From contig NZ_VIWU01000001.1 in NCBI RefSeq assembly GCF_007994075.1, positions 3,472,001 to 3,536,000 of the forward strand: 64,000 nt of DNA. The letters run 5' to 3'. The stretch's first letter is position 1, and each line of letters starts with the position of its first letter. The position numbers and the translations under genes were made by a program. A model generated the notes under the pieces. That model did not search any database. It was given only the letters and a program-made list of their open reading frames with translations, and was not told the DNA's origin. This stretch comes from Pseudonocardia hierapolitana. GTDB lineage: Bacteria > Actinomycetota > Actinomycetes > Mycobacteriales > Pseudonocardiaceae. Below, in pieces: positions 23,463 to 32,515 of this stretch.

Positions 23463-24898
23463 GCAGCCCCGAGCCCCGTACGGGATCACCGCCGCCCGCT
23501 CCGGCGCCGCTGCCCACCGGGCGCGGCATCGAACTGGTGCTGCTCGCGTTCGCCGCCGTGCTGGTCACGGGTGCGCTGGCGCTGGTGGAGGCCAACCAGG
23601 AGCAGGAGCTCACGCAGGCGCTGCTGTGGGTGGGGCTGGCCTACCTCGCGCTCTTCACGATCGCCCACCTCGCGGTGCGCCGGTTCGCGCCGTACGCCGA
23701 CCCGCTGATCCTGCCGTGCGTCGCACTGCTCAACGGGCTGGGCCTCGTGATGATCCACCGGCTCGACCTGGCCCGGGTGGAGCGGGCGCTCGCGGCCGGC
23801 CGGGACACGCCGGTGGAGCTGGTCGCCCGGCAGGTCGCGTGGACGGCAATCGGGCTCGCGCTGTTCGTCGCGGTGATGTGGGTGGTCCGCGACCACCGCA
23901 CCATCGCCCGCTACGCCTACACGGCGGGGTTCAGCGGGCTCGTGCTGCTCGCGCTGCCCGGCCTGCTGCCCTCGTCGATCTCGGAGGTCAACGGCGCCAA
24001 GCTGTGGATCCGGATCGGCGGCGTGGGGATCCAGCCCGGCGAGTTCGCCAAGATCCTCCTGATCGTGTTCTTCGCGGCCTTCCTGGTGCAGAAGCGGGAC
24101 CTGTTCAGCACCGCGGGCCGCCGGTTCCTCGGCATGGAGCTGCCGAGGGCGCGTGACCTCGCCCCGCTCGTCGTGGCGTGGGGGCTCTCGGTCGGCGTCC
24201 TGGTGCTGGAGCGCGACCTCGGCACCTCGCTGCTGTTCTTCGGCATCGTGCTGGTGCTGCTCTACGTCGCCACCGAGCGGGTGTCGTGGCTGCTCATCGG
24301 CCTGACGTTCTTCCTCGGTGGCTGTCTGATCGCCTACCAGCTGTTCGGCCACGTCCGGGTGCGCGTGCAGGTGTGGATCGACCCGTTCTCGGACTTCGAG
24401 AACACCGGTTTCCAGATCGCGCAGGCCCTCTTCGGGCTCGGCACGGGTGGGGTCGGCGGCACCGGCCTCGGCGCCGGGCGGCCCGACCTCGTGCCGTACG
24501 CCGAGAGCGACTTCATGCTGTCCTCGCTCGGCGAGGAGCTCGGCCTGATCGGGCTGGCGGCGATCCTGATCATCTACCTGGTGCTGATCACGCGAGGGCT
24601 GCGCAGTGCGCTCGCCGTGCGCGACAGCTTCGGGAAGCTGCTCGCCACCGGGCTGGCGTTCACGCTGGCGCTCCAGGTCTTCATCGTCATCGGCGGGGCG
24701 TCGAAGCTCATCCCGCTCACCGGCCTCACGCTGCCCTTCCTGTCCTACGGCGGATCCTCGCTCGTCGCCAACTACGCGCTCGTCGCGATGCTGCTGCGGA
24801 TCTCCAACGCCGCCCGCGCCCCGCTCCCGCGTCGTCCGCCCGCCCCGCTGCCGCCGATCGCGGAGGCGGGTACCGAGCTGGTGGAGCGGCCGTCGTGA
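23459..24898 (+). CDS. rodA: RodA/FtsW/SpoVE-family peptidoglycan glycosyltransferase
   Basis: This 479-residue polytopic SEDS protein polymerises lipid II together with its partner PbpA. About 10-12 hydrophobic helices are visible. SEDS hallmarks include GAKLWIRIGGVGIQPGEFAKI, an acidic loop ENTGFQIAQALFGLGTGGV, ESDFMLSSLGEELG and LPFLSYGGSSLVANY. The start is ATG at 23459. The pbpA GTG overlaps its stop (GTGA), which fits obligate SEDS/bPBP pairing. Confidence 0.96.
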   Translation: MSSPEPRTGSPPPAPAPLPTGRGIELVLLAFAAVLVTGALALVEANQEQELTQALLWVGLAYLALFTIAHLAVRRFAPYADPLILPCVALLNGLGLVMIHRLDLARVERALAAGRDTPVELVARQVAWTAIGLALFVAVMWVVRDHRTIARYAYTAGFSGLVLLALPGLLPSSISEVNGAKLWIRIGGVGIQPGEFAKILLIVFFAAFLVQKRDLFSTAGRRFLGMELPRARDLAPLVVAWGLSVGVLVLERDLGTSLLFFGIVLVLLYVATERVSWLLIGLTFFLGGCLIAYQLFGHVRVRVQVWIDPFSDFENTGFQIAQALFGLGTGGVGGTGLGAGRPDLVPYAESDFMLSSLGEELGLIGLAAILIIYLVLITRGLRSALAVRDSFGKLLATGLAFTLALQVFIVIGGASKLIPLTGLTLPFLSYGGSSLVANYALVAMLLRISNAARAPLPRRPPAPLPPIAEAGTELVERPS

Positions 24899-26370
24899 AC
24901 ACCCCGGTGCGCCGCGTGGCCATCGCCGTGATGGCGATGGTCCTTCTGCTGATGGGCAACCTCACCTACGTTCAGGTGGTGCAGGCGGGTGACTACCGCA
25001 GCGATCCGCGCAACCAGCGGGTGCTGCTGGCCGAGTACTCGCGCAAGCGCGGCCAGATCGGCGCTGAGGGCCAGATCCTCGCCAGCAGCACCGAGACCGA
25101 CGACCGCCTGCGCTACCTGCGCCAGTACTCCGACGGCCCGATGTACGCGCCGGTCACCGGCTACTACTCGATCACCTACAGCTCCAGCGGGATCGAGCGG
25201 GCCGCGGACGCGGTGCTCAACGGCAGCGACGACCGGCTCTTCGCGCGCCGGCTCTCCGACCTGATCACCGGCCGCGACCCGAGCGGCGGCAACGTGCTGC
25301 TCACGATCGACCCCGCGGTGCAGCGCGCCGCCTACGAGCAGCTCACCGAACGCGGCTACACCGGCTCGGTGGTGGCGCTGCGACCGCAGACCGGCGAGAT
25401 CCTGGCGATGGTCTCCACGCCGTCGTACGACCCGAACAAGCTCGCGAGCCACGACGCGGACGAGCGGATGGCGGCCTGGCAGCAGTTCAACGAGGCCGAC
25501 CCGCCGGTGCTGCCGAACCGGGCGATCTCCGAGACCTATCCGCCGGGCTCGACGTTCAAGCTCATCGACGTGGCCGCCGCACTGGCCAGCGGCCGCTACA
25601 CGCCCGACAGCCAGCTCACCGCCGCGTCGGCGATCACGCTGCAGGGCACCAACACCCAGCTGGGGAACTTCAACGGCAACGCCTGCGGCACGGGCGAGAC
25701 GGCAAGCCTGCGCGACGCGCTGCAGCGGTCGTGCAACACCGCGTTCGCCCAGTTGTCCGCCGAGCTCGGCGAGCAGGTGATCCGCCAGCAGGCGGAGGCG
25801 TTCGGCATCGGGACCAGCGACCTGCGGGTGCCGATGCCGGTGGCCACTTCGACGATCGGCGCCATCCCGGACACGGCGGCCCTCCAGCAGTCCAGCATCG
25901 GGCAACGCGACGTCGCGCTCACACCGCTGCAGAACGCCATGGTGGTCGCCGCCATCGCCAACGGCGGCGTGATGATGCAACCGCACCTGATCAGCCAGGT
26001 CCAGAGCCAGGACCTCCAGCCGGTCGAGACCACGAACCCGGACCGCATGGGGCAGGCCGTCGACGCGTCCGTGGCACGCACCCTGACCGAGCTGATGGTC
26101 AACAACGAGAACAGCTACTCGGGAAGCGGCAAGATCACCGGGGTGCAGATCGCGGCCAAGACCGGCACCGCCGAACACGGGGCGAACCCCCAGTCGGTGG
26201 CCCCGCACGTCTGGTACGTGGCGTTCGCCCCTGCCGACGACCCGCAGGTCGCGGTCGCGGTGCTGGTGGAGTCCGGTGGCGACCGCAACAACCTCGCGGC
26301 CACGGGCGGCACGGTGGCCGCACCGATCGGCCGGGCCGTGATCCGAGCAGCACTGGGGACGGACCGGTGA
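24895..26370 (+). CDS. pbpA: PbpA: class B penicillin-binding protein
   Basis: This 491-residue transpeptidase is anchored by one N-terminal helix (residues 7-28) and acts outside the membrane with RodA. The transpeptidase motifs are SxxK at STFK (Ser219, Lys222), SxN at SCN (Ser279) and KTG in [10 protein letters not shown]. The N-terminal dimerisation region is short, as in actinobacterial PbpA. Its GTG overlaps the rodA stop and its own stop overlaps the pknA start, so rodA-pbpA-pknA are translated in series. Confidence 0.96.
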   Translation: MNTPVRRVAIAVMAMVLLLMGNLTYVQVVQAGDYRSDPRNQRVLLAEYSRKRGQIGAEGQILASSTETDDRLRYLRQYSDGPMYAPVTGYYSITYSSSGIERAADAVLNGSDDRLFARRLSDLITGRDPSGGNVLLTIDPAVQRAAYEQLTERGYTGSVVALRPQTGEILAMVSTPSYDPNKLASHDADERMAAWQQFNEADPPVLPNRAISETYPPGSTFKLIDVAAALASGRYTPDSQLTAASAITLQGTNTQLGNFNGNACGTGETASLRDALQRSCNTAFAQLSAELGEQVIRQQAEAFGIGTSDLRVPMPVATSTIGAIPDTAALQQSSIGQRDVALTPLQNAMVVAAIANGGVMMQPHLISQVQSQDLQPVETTNPDRMGQAVDASVARTLTELMVNNENSYSGSGKITGVQIAAKTGTAEHGANPQSVAPHVWYVAFAPADDPQVAVAVLVESGGDRNNLAATGGTVAAPIGRAVIRAALGTDR

Positions 26371-27797
26371 CCGTTCTCGCCGCCGGTCAGAAGATCGACG
26401 ACCGCTACCTCCTCGAGCGCCGGATCGCCGTCGGTGGCATGGGCGAGGTCTGGGAGGCCTCCGACACGCGGCTGGGCCGCGGCGTCGCGGTCAAGGTGCT
26501 GCGGCCGGAGCTGGGCGACGACCCGGAGTTCCTGCACCGGTTCCGCATCGAGGCGCGCACCGTCGCCTCCCTCGACAACCCCGGCATCGCGGCCGTGCAC
26601 GACTACGGCGAGGACGTGGGCCCGAACGGCCGCCGCACGGCGTACCTGGTGATGGAGCTGGTGCGGGGCGAGCCGCTGTCCACCATCATCGCCCGCGGAC
26701 CGATCGACACCGACGAGACGCTGCGGCTCATCGAGGACGCCGCGTGGGCGCTGCAGGCGGCGCACGAGCGCGGGTTCGTCCACCGCGACGTCAAGCCGGG
26801 GAACATCCTCGTGCGCACCGACGGCGTCGTGAAGCTCACCGACTTCGGGATCGCGAAGGCCGCCGACGCGGTGCCGGTCACGCGTTCGGGCATGGTGATG
26901 GGTACCGCCCACTACATCGCTCCGGAGCAGGCGAGCGGGGCGGAGGCCGGGCCGGCGAGCGACGTCTACTCGCTGGGGATCGTCGGCTACGAGTGCCTGG
27001 CCGGCCACCGGCCCTTCCGCGCCGACAGCGCGGTCGCGGTGGCGATGATGCAGGTCAGGGAGGCGCCTCCGCCGCTGCCGGCGAGCGTGCCGGCCGGGGC
27101 ACGCGAGCTGATCGAGGCGGCTCTGGTCAAGGACCCCTCGCAGCGCTACGCCGACGGCAGGGAGTTCGCGCTCGCCGTGGCGGCCGTGCGGCGGGGCGAG
27201 CCGCTCCCCCCGATCGGATCGATGACCGACACGATCGCTCCTCCGCGCTCCCCGTCCACGCCGTCCCGGGCGGTACCGAAGGCCGCGCCCAAGGCGTCTC
27301 CCGCGTCAGCGGCCTTCCCGGCGCCACCGTCGTCGCCCCTGTCGGCGCCCGTCCCCACGCGCTCGGCCCCGCCCCGGCAGGCGCGTCCGATGCCCGCCCC
27401 GCCGAAACCCGCCCCGCAGGGGGCCCGCCCCGCGCCGGCGCCTGCGCGCCGTCCGGCGCCGGACACCGGACATCACCGCAGGCCCCAGGCGGCGCCGGTG
27501 ACCCGGCACGCCGCGCCCGCCCCACCGGCGCACCGCGCGTCCTCGCAGTCGTTCCGGCTGCAGCCGAAATCCTCGGGACGCACCCTGCTTCTCGTGCTGT
27601 TCGTGCTGCTCACCATCGCTGCGGTCGCGGTCGGCGTGCTGCTGTTCCGAGGCGGGCTCGCACCCATCGGCGCGGTCAATCCGACCCCGCAGGGTGCCGG
27701 ACCCGGTACCGTGGCGGGTCAGGAGGGCGTCTCGACCAGTTCGGCGGTATCCGGCGGGCTGCTCTCCCTGGTGATCGTCACGGGGAGCGTCCGGTGA
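26367..27797 (+). CDS. pknA: PknA: transmembrane Ser/Thr protein kinase
   Basis: This 476-residue kinase controls cell shape and division. The kinase domain (residues about 14-275) has a glycine loop AVGGMGEVW, Lys43 in VAVKVL, the catalytic loop HRDVKPGN (Asp141) and DFG (159-161). A long Pro/Ala-rich juxtamembrane segment leads to a transmembrane helix at about 409-430 and a short extracellular tail without PASTA domains, as expected for PknA. The GTG start overlaps the pbpA stop. Confidence 0.96.
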   Translation: MTVLAAGQKIDDRYLLERRIAVGGMGEVWEASDTRLGRGVAVKVLRPELGDDPEFLHRFRIEARTVASLDNPGIAAVHDYGEDVGPNGRRTAYLVMELVRGEPLSTIIARGPIDTDETLRLIEDAAWALQAAHERGFVHRDVKPGNILVRTDGVVKLTDFGIAKAADAVPVTRSGMVMGTAHYIAPEQASGAEAGPASDVYSLGIVGYECLAGHRPFRADSAVAVAMMQVREAPPPLPASVPAGARELIEAALVKDPSQRYADGREFALAVAAVRRGEPLPPIGSMTDTIAPPRSPSTPSRAVPKAAPKASPASAAFPAPPSSPLSAPVPTRSAPPRQARPMPAPPKPAPQGARPAPAPARRPAPDTGHHRRPQAAPVTRHAAPAPPAHRASSQSFRLQPKSSGRTLLLVLFVLLTIAAVAVGVLLFRGGLAPIGAVNPTPQGAGPGTVAGQEGVSTSSAVSGGLLSLVIVTGSVR

Positions 27798-27910
27798 ACC
27801 CGTCCAACCGACGGCCTGGCGCTGCGGTGGCCGACAGGTCACCCCACTGGGCGATGCGGCCCGGCATGATGTCCGAATCATCCATGACACCCAGGAACCG
27901 GCACCGATGA
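27794..27910 (+). CDS. candidate tiny ORF bridging pknA and pknB
   Basis: This 38-codon ORF ([16 protein letters not shown]...) starts with GTGA overlapping the pknA stop and ends in TGA overlapping the pknB start (ATGA at 27907-27910). It is the third such ORF in this operon. The start lacks its own ribosome site, so it could only be translated by coupling. Chance is a real alternative. Confidence 0.3.
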   Translation: MNPSNRRPGAAVADRSPHWAMRPGMMSESSMTPRNRHR

Positions 27911-29820
27911 CCACCCCCCGACTGTTGTCCGAGCGCTACGAACTGGGCGAGGTGCTCGGTTACGGCGGCATGGCCGAGGTGCATCGCGGGCTCGACACGC
28001 GGCTCGGCCGCGACGTCGCCGTGAAGGTGCTGCGGGCCGACCTGGCGCGCGATCCCCAGTTCCAGATGCGTTTCCGCCGCGAGGCGCAGAACGCCGCGGC
28101 GCTCAACCACCCCGCCATCGTCGCCGTGTACGACACCGGCGAGGTGCAGAGCGAGTTCGGGCCCCTGCCGTACATCGTCATGGAGTACGTCGACGGACAG
28201 ACCCTGCGCGAGATCGTCAAGACGCAGGGCCCGATGACGCAGCGGCAGGTCATCGAGGTGATGGCCGACGTGTGCGCCGCCCTCGACTTCAGCCACCGCC
28301 ACAACATCATCCACCGCGACGTCAAGCCGGCCAACATCATGATCAACCAGGCCGGCGCGGTCAAGGTGATGGACTTCGGCATCGCCCGCGCGCTCGGCGA
28401 GGGCCAGAACGTCACCCAGACGGCGGCCGTGATCGGCACGGCGCAGTACCTGTCTCCCGAGCAGGCGCGCGGTGAGGCAGTCGACGCCCGTTCTGACGTC
28501 TACGCCGCGGGTTGCGTGCTGTTCGAGCTGCTCACCGGCGAGCCGCCGTTCACGGGCGACACCCCGGTGGCGGTGGCCTACCAGCACGTGCGGGAGGAGC
28601 CGCGACGCCCGTCCGAGCTCAACCCGAGCATCCCTTCCTCGCTCGATGCGGTGGTGCTGAAGGCGCTGTCGAAGAACCCGCTGAACCGGTACCAGTCGGC
28701 CGCGGAGATGCGCGCCGACCTGGTGCGGGTGCGCAACGGGCAGAGCCCGATGGCTCCGCTGGTGATGAGCGACGACGAGCGCACCGCGATGATCGCCGCG
28801 ACCCCGACCGCCGCCACCCGCCGGATCAACGGTCGCCAGGCGGCGCCGGCCACGGACGACTACGACGAGTACTACGACGAACCGCCGCGCCGCAGCACCG
28901 CCAAGGTGATCGGCATCGCGGTCGCCGTGGTGCTCGCGCTCGGCGTGATCGGCTTCTTCGCCTACCAGGTGTTGAGCGGCCCACCCGCACCGCGGACGGT
29001 GGCGGTGCCCTCGGTCGCCAACATGTCGGAGACCGACGCCAAGAACCAGATCATCGCCGCGGGGCTGCGGCTGGGTGACACCCAGACCCAGGAGTCGTCG
29101 GTCGAGCAGAAGGACCGCGTGATCTCGACCAACCCGCCGGCCGGCACCGCGGTCGACGAGCGCTCCGTGGTCTCACTGGTCGTCGGGAGCGGCCCGGCGA
29201 ACGTCAACGTGCCCCGGCTCGAGGGCCTGACCCTCGCCCAGGCCCAGGCGGAGCTGGAGAAGGCCGGCCTCGAGCTCGGACCGCAGACCCAGCAGGCGAC
29301 GTCGGACCCCTCGCTGGTCAACCACGTCATCGACTCCACCCCGAAGGCCGGCCAGTCGGCGAGGGGCGGCGACTCGGTGGCCGTCATCATCGGCATCCAG
29401 CAGACGGGCGTGCGGGTTCCCGACGTGTCCGGCCAGGACGTGGACGACGCCGTGAACGCCCTGCGCGAGGCCGGGCTGCAGCCGCAACGGCCCGATGGCG
29501 CGGACGACAACGACAAGGTCTCTGGCACCAACCCTTCCGCCGGCCAGGTCGTGCCGGAGGGCGAGGAGGTCGAGCTGCTCACCGGCAGCAGCGACGGCGA
29601 GGCCACGATGCCGGACGTCGTGGGGCTGCGCGAGGAGCAGGCCAAGGATCGACTCGCCGAGCTCGGCTTCCAGCGGATCCAGGTCCGGCAGGAGTCGGTG
29701 TCCAACGACTCGGACGACGGCCGCGTGCTCGACCAGTCGATCCAGGCGGGCAGGCAGGTCTCGACCGACCAACAGATCACCCTGACCGTCGGCGACGCTC
29801 CCGGCGGGCTGGTCAATTAA
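27907..29820 (+). CDS. pknB: PknB: PASTA-domain Ser/Thr protein kinase
   Basis: This 637-residue receptor kinase senses muropeptides or lipid II and controls cell-wall synthesis. The kinase domain has Lys40, HRDVKPAN (Asp138), DFG (156-158) and activation-loop threonines 170 and 172, matching the phosphorylated pair of mycobacterial PknB. A transmembrane helix lies at about 336-356. Four PASTA repeats follow (starting near residues 361, 430, 498 and 566), each with the VPxVxGxxxxxAxxxLxxAGL pattern. It ends the fhaA-pknB operon. Confidence 0.97.
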   Translation: MTTPRLLSERYELGEVLGYGGMAEVHRGLDTRLGRDVAVKVLRADLARDPQFQMRFRREAQNAAALNHPAIVAVYDTGEVQSEFGPLPYIVMEYVDGQTLREIVKTQGPMTQRQVIEVMADVCAALDFSHRHNIIHRDVKPANIMINQAGAVKVMDFGIARALGEGQNVTQTAAVIGTAQYLSPEQARGEAVDARSDVYAAGCVLFELLTGEPPFTGDTPVAVAYQHVREEPRRPSELNPSIPSSLDAVVLKALSKNPLNRYQSAAEMRADLVRVRNGQSPMAPLVMSDDERTAMIAATPTAATRRINGRQAAPATDDYDEYYDEPPRRSTAKVIGIAVAVVLALGVIGFFAYQVLSGPPAPRTVAVPSVANMSETDAKNQIIAAGLRLGDTQTQESSVEQKDRVISTNPPAGTAVDERSVVSLVVGSGPANVNVPRLEGLTLAQAQAELEKAGLELGPQTQQATSDPSLVNHVIDSTPKAGQSARGGDSVAVIIGIQQTGVRVPDVSGQDVDDAVNALREAGLQPQRPDGADDNDKVSGTNPSAGQVVPEGEEVELLTGSSDGEATMPDVVGLREEQAKDRLAELGFQRIQVRQESVSNDSDDGRVLDQSIQAGRQVSTDQQITLTVGDAPGGLVN

Positions 29821-29860
29821 TCCGGCGATGGCCCGCACCGGGATCGGGGAGACTGGCGCC

Positions 29861-30496
29861 ATGCGCGTCCTCGTCGTCGACAACTACGACAGCTTCGTCT
29901 ACAACCTCGTGCAGTACCTCGCCCAGCTCGGGGCGCAGGTCACGGTGCGCCGCAACGACGAGGTCGACCTCGACGAGCTCGACACCGTCGACGGTGTGCT
30001 CGTCAGCCCCGGTCCCGGTACGCCGGAGCGGGCCGGGTCCAGCATCGAGGTGATCCGGCGCAGCGCCGAGCGAGAGCTGCCGGTGCTGGGCGTCTGCCTC
30101 GGCCACCAGGCCATCGGGGTGGCGTGGGGCGGGGTCGTCGAGCGCGCTCCCGAGCTGTTGCACGGCAAGACCTCGCTCGTCCACCACGACGGCGCCGGCG
30201 TGCTGGCGGGTCTGCCGGACCCGTTCGTCGCCACCCGTTACCACTCGCTGTCGATCCGTCCCGACACGCTGCCGGCCGCCCTCGAGGTCACCGGCCGCAC
30301 CGAGGGGGGCGTGATCATGGCCGTGCGGCATCGGGAGCTGCCCGTCGTCGGCGTGCAGTTCCACCCCGAGTCGGTGCTCACCGAGGGCGGACACCGGCTT
30401 ATGGCCAACTGGATGGCGGCTGCCGGCCACCCGGTACCCGAGCCCACCATCGAGGCTCTCACCGCGGAGGCCGCGGCCGTGACGGCCAGCGCCTGA
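29861..30496 (+). CDS. trpG: anthranilate/para-aminobenzoate synthase glutamine amidotransferase subunit
   Basis: This 211-residue class I glutamine amidotransferase provides ammonia for chorismate amination. It has NYDSFVYNLVQYL at the start, an oxyanion PGPGTPERAG, the nucleophile Cys79 in GVCLGHQA, and the His/Glu pair in QFHPESVLTEGG. Whether it serves tryptophan or folate (pabA) synthesis is unclear; amphibolic use is common. The gene sits between pknB and crgA as in mycobacteria, and no synthase large subunit is nearby. ATG 29861 follows GGGGAG. Confidence 0.93.
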   Translation: MRVLVVDNYDSFVYNLVQYLAQLGAQVTVRRNDEVDLDELDTVDGVLVSPGPGTPERAGSSIEVIRRSAERELPVLGVCLGHQAIGVAWGGVVERAPELLHGKTSLVHHDGAGVLAGLPDPFVATRYHSLSIRPDTLPAALEVTGRTEGGVIMAVRHRELPVVGVQFHPESVLTEGGHRLMANWMAAAGHPVPEPTIEALTAEAAAVTASA

Positions 30497-30517
30497 GTAC
30501 GGGTTCCCCGGGCACGC

Positions 30518-30523
30518 TACCGT
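30518..30523 (+). promoter_or_regulatory. -10 box upstream of crgA
   Basis: TACCGT lies 43 bases before the crgA ATG and is followed by GGGGAGC. It is the only good -10 candidate in the trpG-crgA gap. Confidence 0.45.
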
Positions 30524-30565
30524 GGGGAGCAGCCACGCATCCCGACGTCCCCGAGGTCAGCACCC

Positions 30566-30832
30566 ATGCCGAAGTCCAAGGTCCGGAAGAAGGCGGCCTA
30601 CACCCCGCCTGCCAACCGCCCCGGCACCACCCCGGTGAAGGTCGCGGGTCCCACGCACCCGATCTACATCGGCGTGATGCTCGGCGTCATGCTCCTCGGA
30701 CTCGCGTGGCTCGTGGTGAACTACCTGGCCGGAGAGTCGATCTCGTTCATGGCCACGCTCGGACCGTGGAACTTCGCGATCGGGTTCTCACTGATCGTAA
30801 TCGGCCTGCTGATGACCATGCGGTGGCGCTGA
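30566..30832 (+). CDS. crgA: cell division protein CrgA
   Basis: This 88-residue two-helix membrane protein of the divisome has a basic N-terminus (MPKSKVRKKAAYTPP), helices at about 33-52 and 66-84, and the short conserved linker between them. In mycobacteria and streptomycetes CrgA interacts with FtsZ, FtsQ and penicillin-binding proteins. Its length and position beside trpG are canonical. Confidence 0.95.
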   Translation: MPKSKVRKKAAYTPPANRPGTTPVKVAGPTHPIYIGVMLGVMLLGLAWLVVNYLAGESISFMATLGPWNFAIGFSLIVIGLLMTMRWR

Positions 30833-30866
30833 CCAGCATAAATACACTGATGTGAGTAGTCCCCAG

Positions 30867-30888
30867 TGTGGACAGGTGCTGTGGACAA
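30867..30888 (-). promoter_or_regulatory. pair of DnaA-box-like sites
   Basis: TGTGGACAG (30867-30875) and TGTGGACAA (30880-30888) are a near and a perfect match to the actinobacterial DnaA box TTGTCCACA in reverse. They lie upstream of the PH-domain gene, about 32 kb from oriC. Confidence 0.45.
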
Positions 30889-30911
30889 GTCACTTTCCGT
30901 GATCAACACGT

Positions 30912-31358
30912 ATGAGTGATCATGCCGGCGCCGGCGTCCGGGAATGGAGCCCGGCGGCCGGTCTCGTCGCGGTGGCGTGGCTGCTGGCCGTCGCTGCCGC
31001 GGGCTGGTGCGCAGCACTGTGGTGGACCGGATCCGATCCGGCGGGCGGCCTGCTGGCAGCGGTGGCCTCGCTGGGGGCAGGCCTGGCCGCCCTGTTCGGC
31101 ACCCGGGCCCGGCCCCGCCTGCGCGTCGACCCCGACGGGGTGACGGTCGGCGGGCTGCTCCGCTCGCAGCACCACCCGTGGCCGTTCGTCACCGACGTGC
31201 GCGTGCTGCGGGTGCGACGGCTGGGCCGGGAGACCTCACTCCTCGAGGTGGACACCGTCGCCGCCGATGGCACCGAGCGGCTGCTCGTGTTCGGCAGGCT
31301 CGATCTCGCGGCCGACCCTGAGGATGTCGCACCACAGCTGCGCGCTCTCCGGCCGTGA
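30912..31358 (+). CDS. PH-domain membrane protein
   Basis: This 148-residue protein has two N-terminal hydrophobic helices (residues 16-36 and 45-60) followed by a bacterial PH-like domain (RPRLRVDPDGVTVGGLL ... HHPWPFVTDVRVL). It matches the crgA-linked PH-domain protein of actinobacteria (the Rv0012-like neighbour is different, so orthology is not claimed). Its role is unknown. Two DnaA-like boxes are present just upstream. Confidence 0.85.
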   Translation: MSDHAGAGVREWSPAAGLVAVAWLLAVAAAGWCAALWWTGSDPAGGLLAAVASLGAGLAALFGTRARPRLRVDPDGVTVGGLLRSQHHPWPFVTDVRVLRVRRLGRETSLLEVDTVAADGTERLLVFGRLDLAADPEDVAPQLRALRP

Positions 31359-31453
31359 GGCCCGCCCCCCATCCCCCACATGCCGCAATCGAGTACACCC
31401 CGTGTCCGCCAGGACGCCCGAACGTGCGGTCGTGCCGCAGCGCACGCCAGTCC

Positions 31454-31459
31454 TACTAT
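31454..31459 (+). promoter_or_regulatory. -10 box of the 23-residue peptide gene
   Basis: TACTAT is a strong actinobacterial -10 hexamer, 26 bases before the ATG at 31486. The ribosome site lies between them. Confidence 0.55.
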
Positions 31460-31485
31460 CGACTGACGCGACGAAGGGAGTCTGG

Positions 31486-31557
31486 ATGGCGACGACCACA
31501 CGGATGCGGGGCACGGACGGCTGCACCTCCGGGTGCGGCTGCAACCCACCCGCCTGA
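31486..31557 (+). CDS. unrecognised 23-residue Cys-rich peptide
   Basis: This short gene encodes MATTTRMRGTDG followed by a C-terminal CTSGCGCNPPA with three cysteines. It has every part of a real gene: TACTAT -10 at 31454, GAAGGGAG ribosome site at 31473-31480 (5-base spacing), ATG, TGA, and a perfect 15-bp terminator 16 bases after the stop. I know no family for it. It could be a metal-binding micropeptide, a modified-peptide precursor or a cysteine-sensing leader that has lost its downstream gene. No modification enzyme is encoded nearby. Confidence 0.6.
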   Translation: MATTTRMRGTDGCTSGCGCNPPA

Positions 31558-31573
31558 CCCATCCCGACGAGCC

Positions 31574-31607
31574 ACGGCGGGGCACCCTGACGAGGGTGCC
31601 CCGCCGT
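31574..31607. terminator. perfect 15-bp bidirectional terminator
   Basis: ACGGCGGGGCACCCT (31574-31588), loop GACG, then AGGGTGCCCCGCCGT (31593-31607). It lies between the 23-residue peptide gene and the convergent rhomboid gene and can stop both transcripts. Confidence 0.8.
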
Positions 31608-31627
31608 CGTCGTCCCGGGATGTCAGG

Positions 31628-32500
31628 TCACAAGCCGGTGACCCAGATGAGGAGCACCAGCAGAACGGTGAGCCCACCGAGCGCGGCGACCTGCACCGCG
31701 GTGCGGCTGCGCGCAGGCGCGTAGACCAGCGCGGCCGTGGCGGCCACACCGACCACGAGCCCACCGAGGTGGCCCTGCCAGGAGATCCCGGCGAGGGTGA
31801 AGCTGATGATCACGTTGATCGCGATCAGCCCGAAGGCCTGCCCGGCCGGCATCCGGAGCCGGCGCAGCACGACGACCAGCGCCCCCATCAGCCCGAACAC
31901 CGCCCCCGATGCTCCCGCCACCTGCTCGTTCGGAGCGTTGAGGAGCATCACCGCGGCCGCGCCCCCGAGCATGGAGACGAAGTACAGGGCGAGGAAGCGG
32001 CCCCGCCCGAGCACGATCTCCAGGTCCCGGCCCAGCATCCACAGAGCCAGCATGTTGACCAGCAGGTGGATCGGACCGATGTGCAGGAACCCGGAGGTGA
32101 GCACCCTCCACCACTCACCGTCGTGCACGTATCCGGGCACGAGGGACAGCTCGCGGAACAGCCTGGACATGGTGTTGTAGACCGGGTTGCCCGCCTGTAC
32201 CGCGGTCAAGGCGTAGACCGCGATGTTGAGCACGATCAGCGTCGGCACCACCAGTGGGCGGCTGCCCGGTGCCGCCCCGGCCACCGTGGTGCTGCGCCGG
32301 CTGGCGCCGTACCCCTCGGCCACGCAGTCGACGCACTGATAGCCCACCGAGGCCTCGCGAAGGCACTCGGTGCACGACGGGCGCCCACACCTCGTGCAGC
32401 TGAGCCCGGTGGCACGATCCGGATGCCGCACGCACACGGCGGCAGGGCCGTAGGGCGAGCCACCGGGCTGGTACGGCGGCGGACCGGCGGGATGGGTCAT
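31628..32500 (-). CDS. rhomboid-family intramembrane serine protease
   Basis: This 290-residue protein has an N-terminal B-box-like zinc finger (CVRHPDR, CTRCGRPSCTEC, CVDC) followed by six to seven transmembrane helices. The rhomboid serine is Ser198 in AGASGAVFG, and the histidine is His244 in WQGHLGG. It cleaves substrates within the membrane; targets are unknown. The zinc finger plus rhomboid layout is the standard actinobacterial form. It lies downstream of ppiA on the same strand, 15 bases away. Confidence 0.94.
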   Translation of the reverse strand: MTHPAGPPPYQPGGSPYGPAAVCVRHPDRATGLSCTRCGRPSCTECLREASVGYQCVDCVAEGYGASRRSTTVAGAAPGSRPLVVPTLIVLNIAVYALTAVQAGNPVYNTMSRLFRELSLVPGYVHDGEWWRVLTSGFLHIGPIHLLVNMLALWMLGRDLEIVLGRGRFLALYFVSMLGGAAAVMLLNAPNEQVAGASGAVFGLMGALVVVLRRLRMPAGQAFGLIAINVIISFTLAGISWQGHLGGLVVGVAATAALVYAPARSRTAVQVAALGGLTVLLVLLIWVTGL

Positions 32501-32515
32501 CTCATGACTCTGACG

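Noticed and set aside
31486..31557. A cysteine attenuator leader for a downstream operon
   Set aside because: The next genes on the same strand lie 2.8 kb away beyond a strong terminator and two opposite genes, so an attenuator role for this copy is unlikely.
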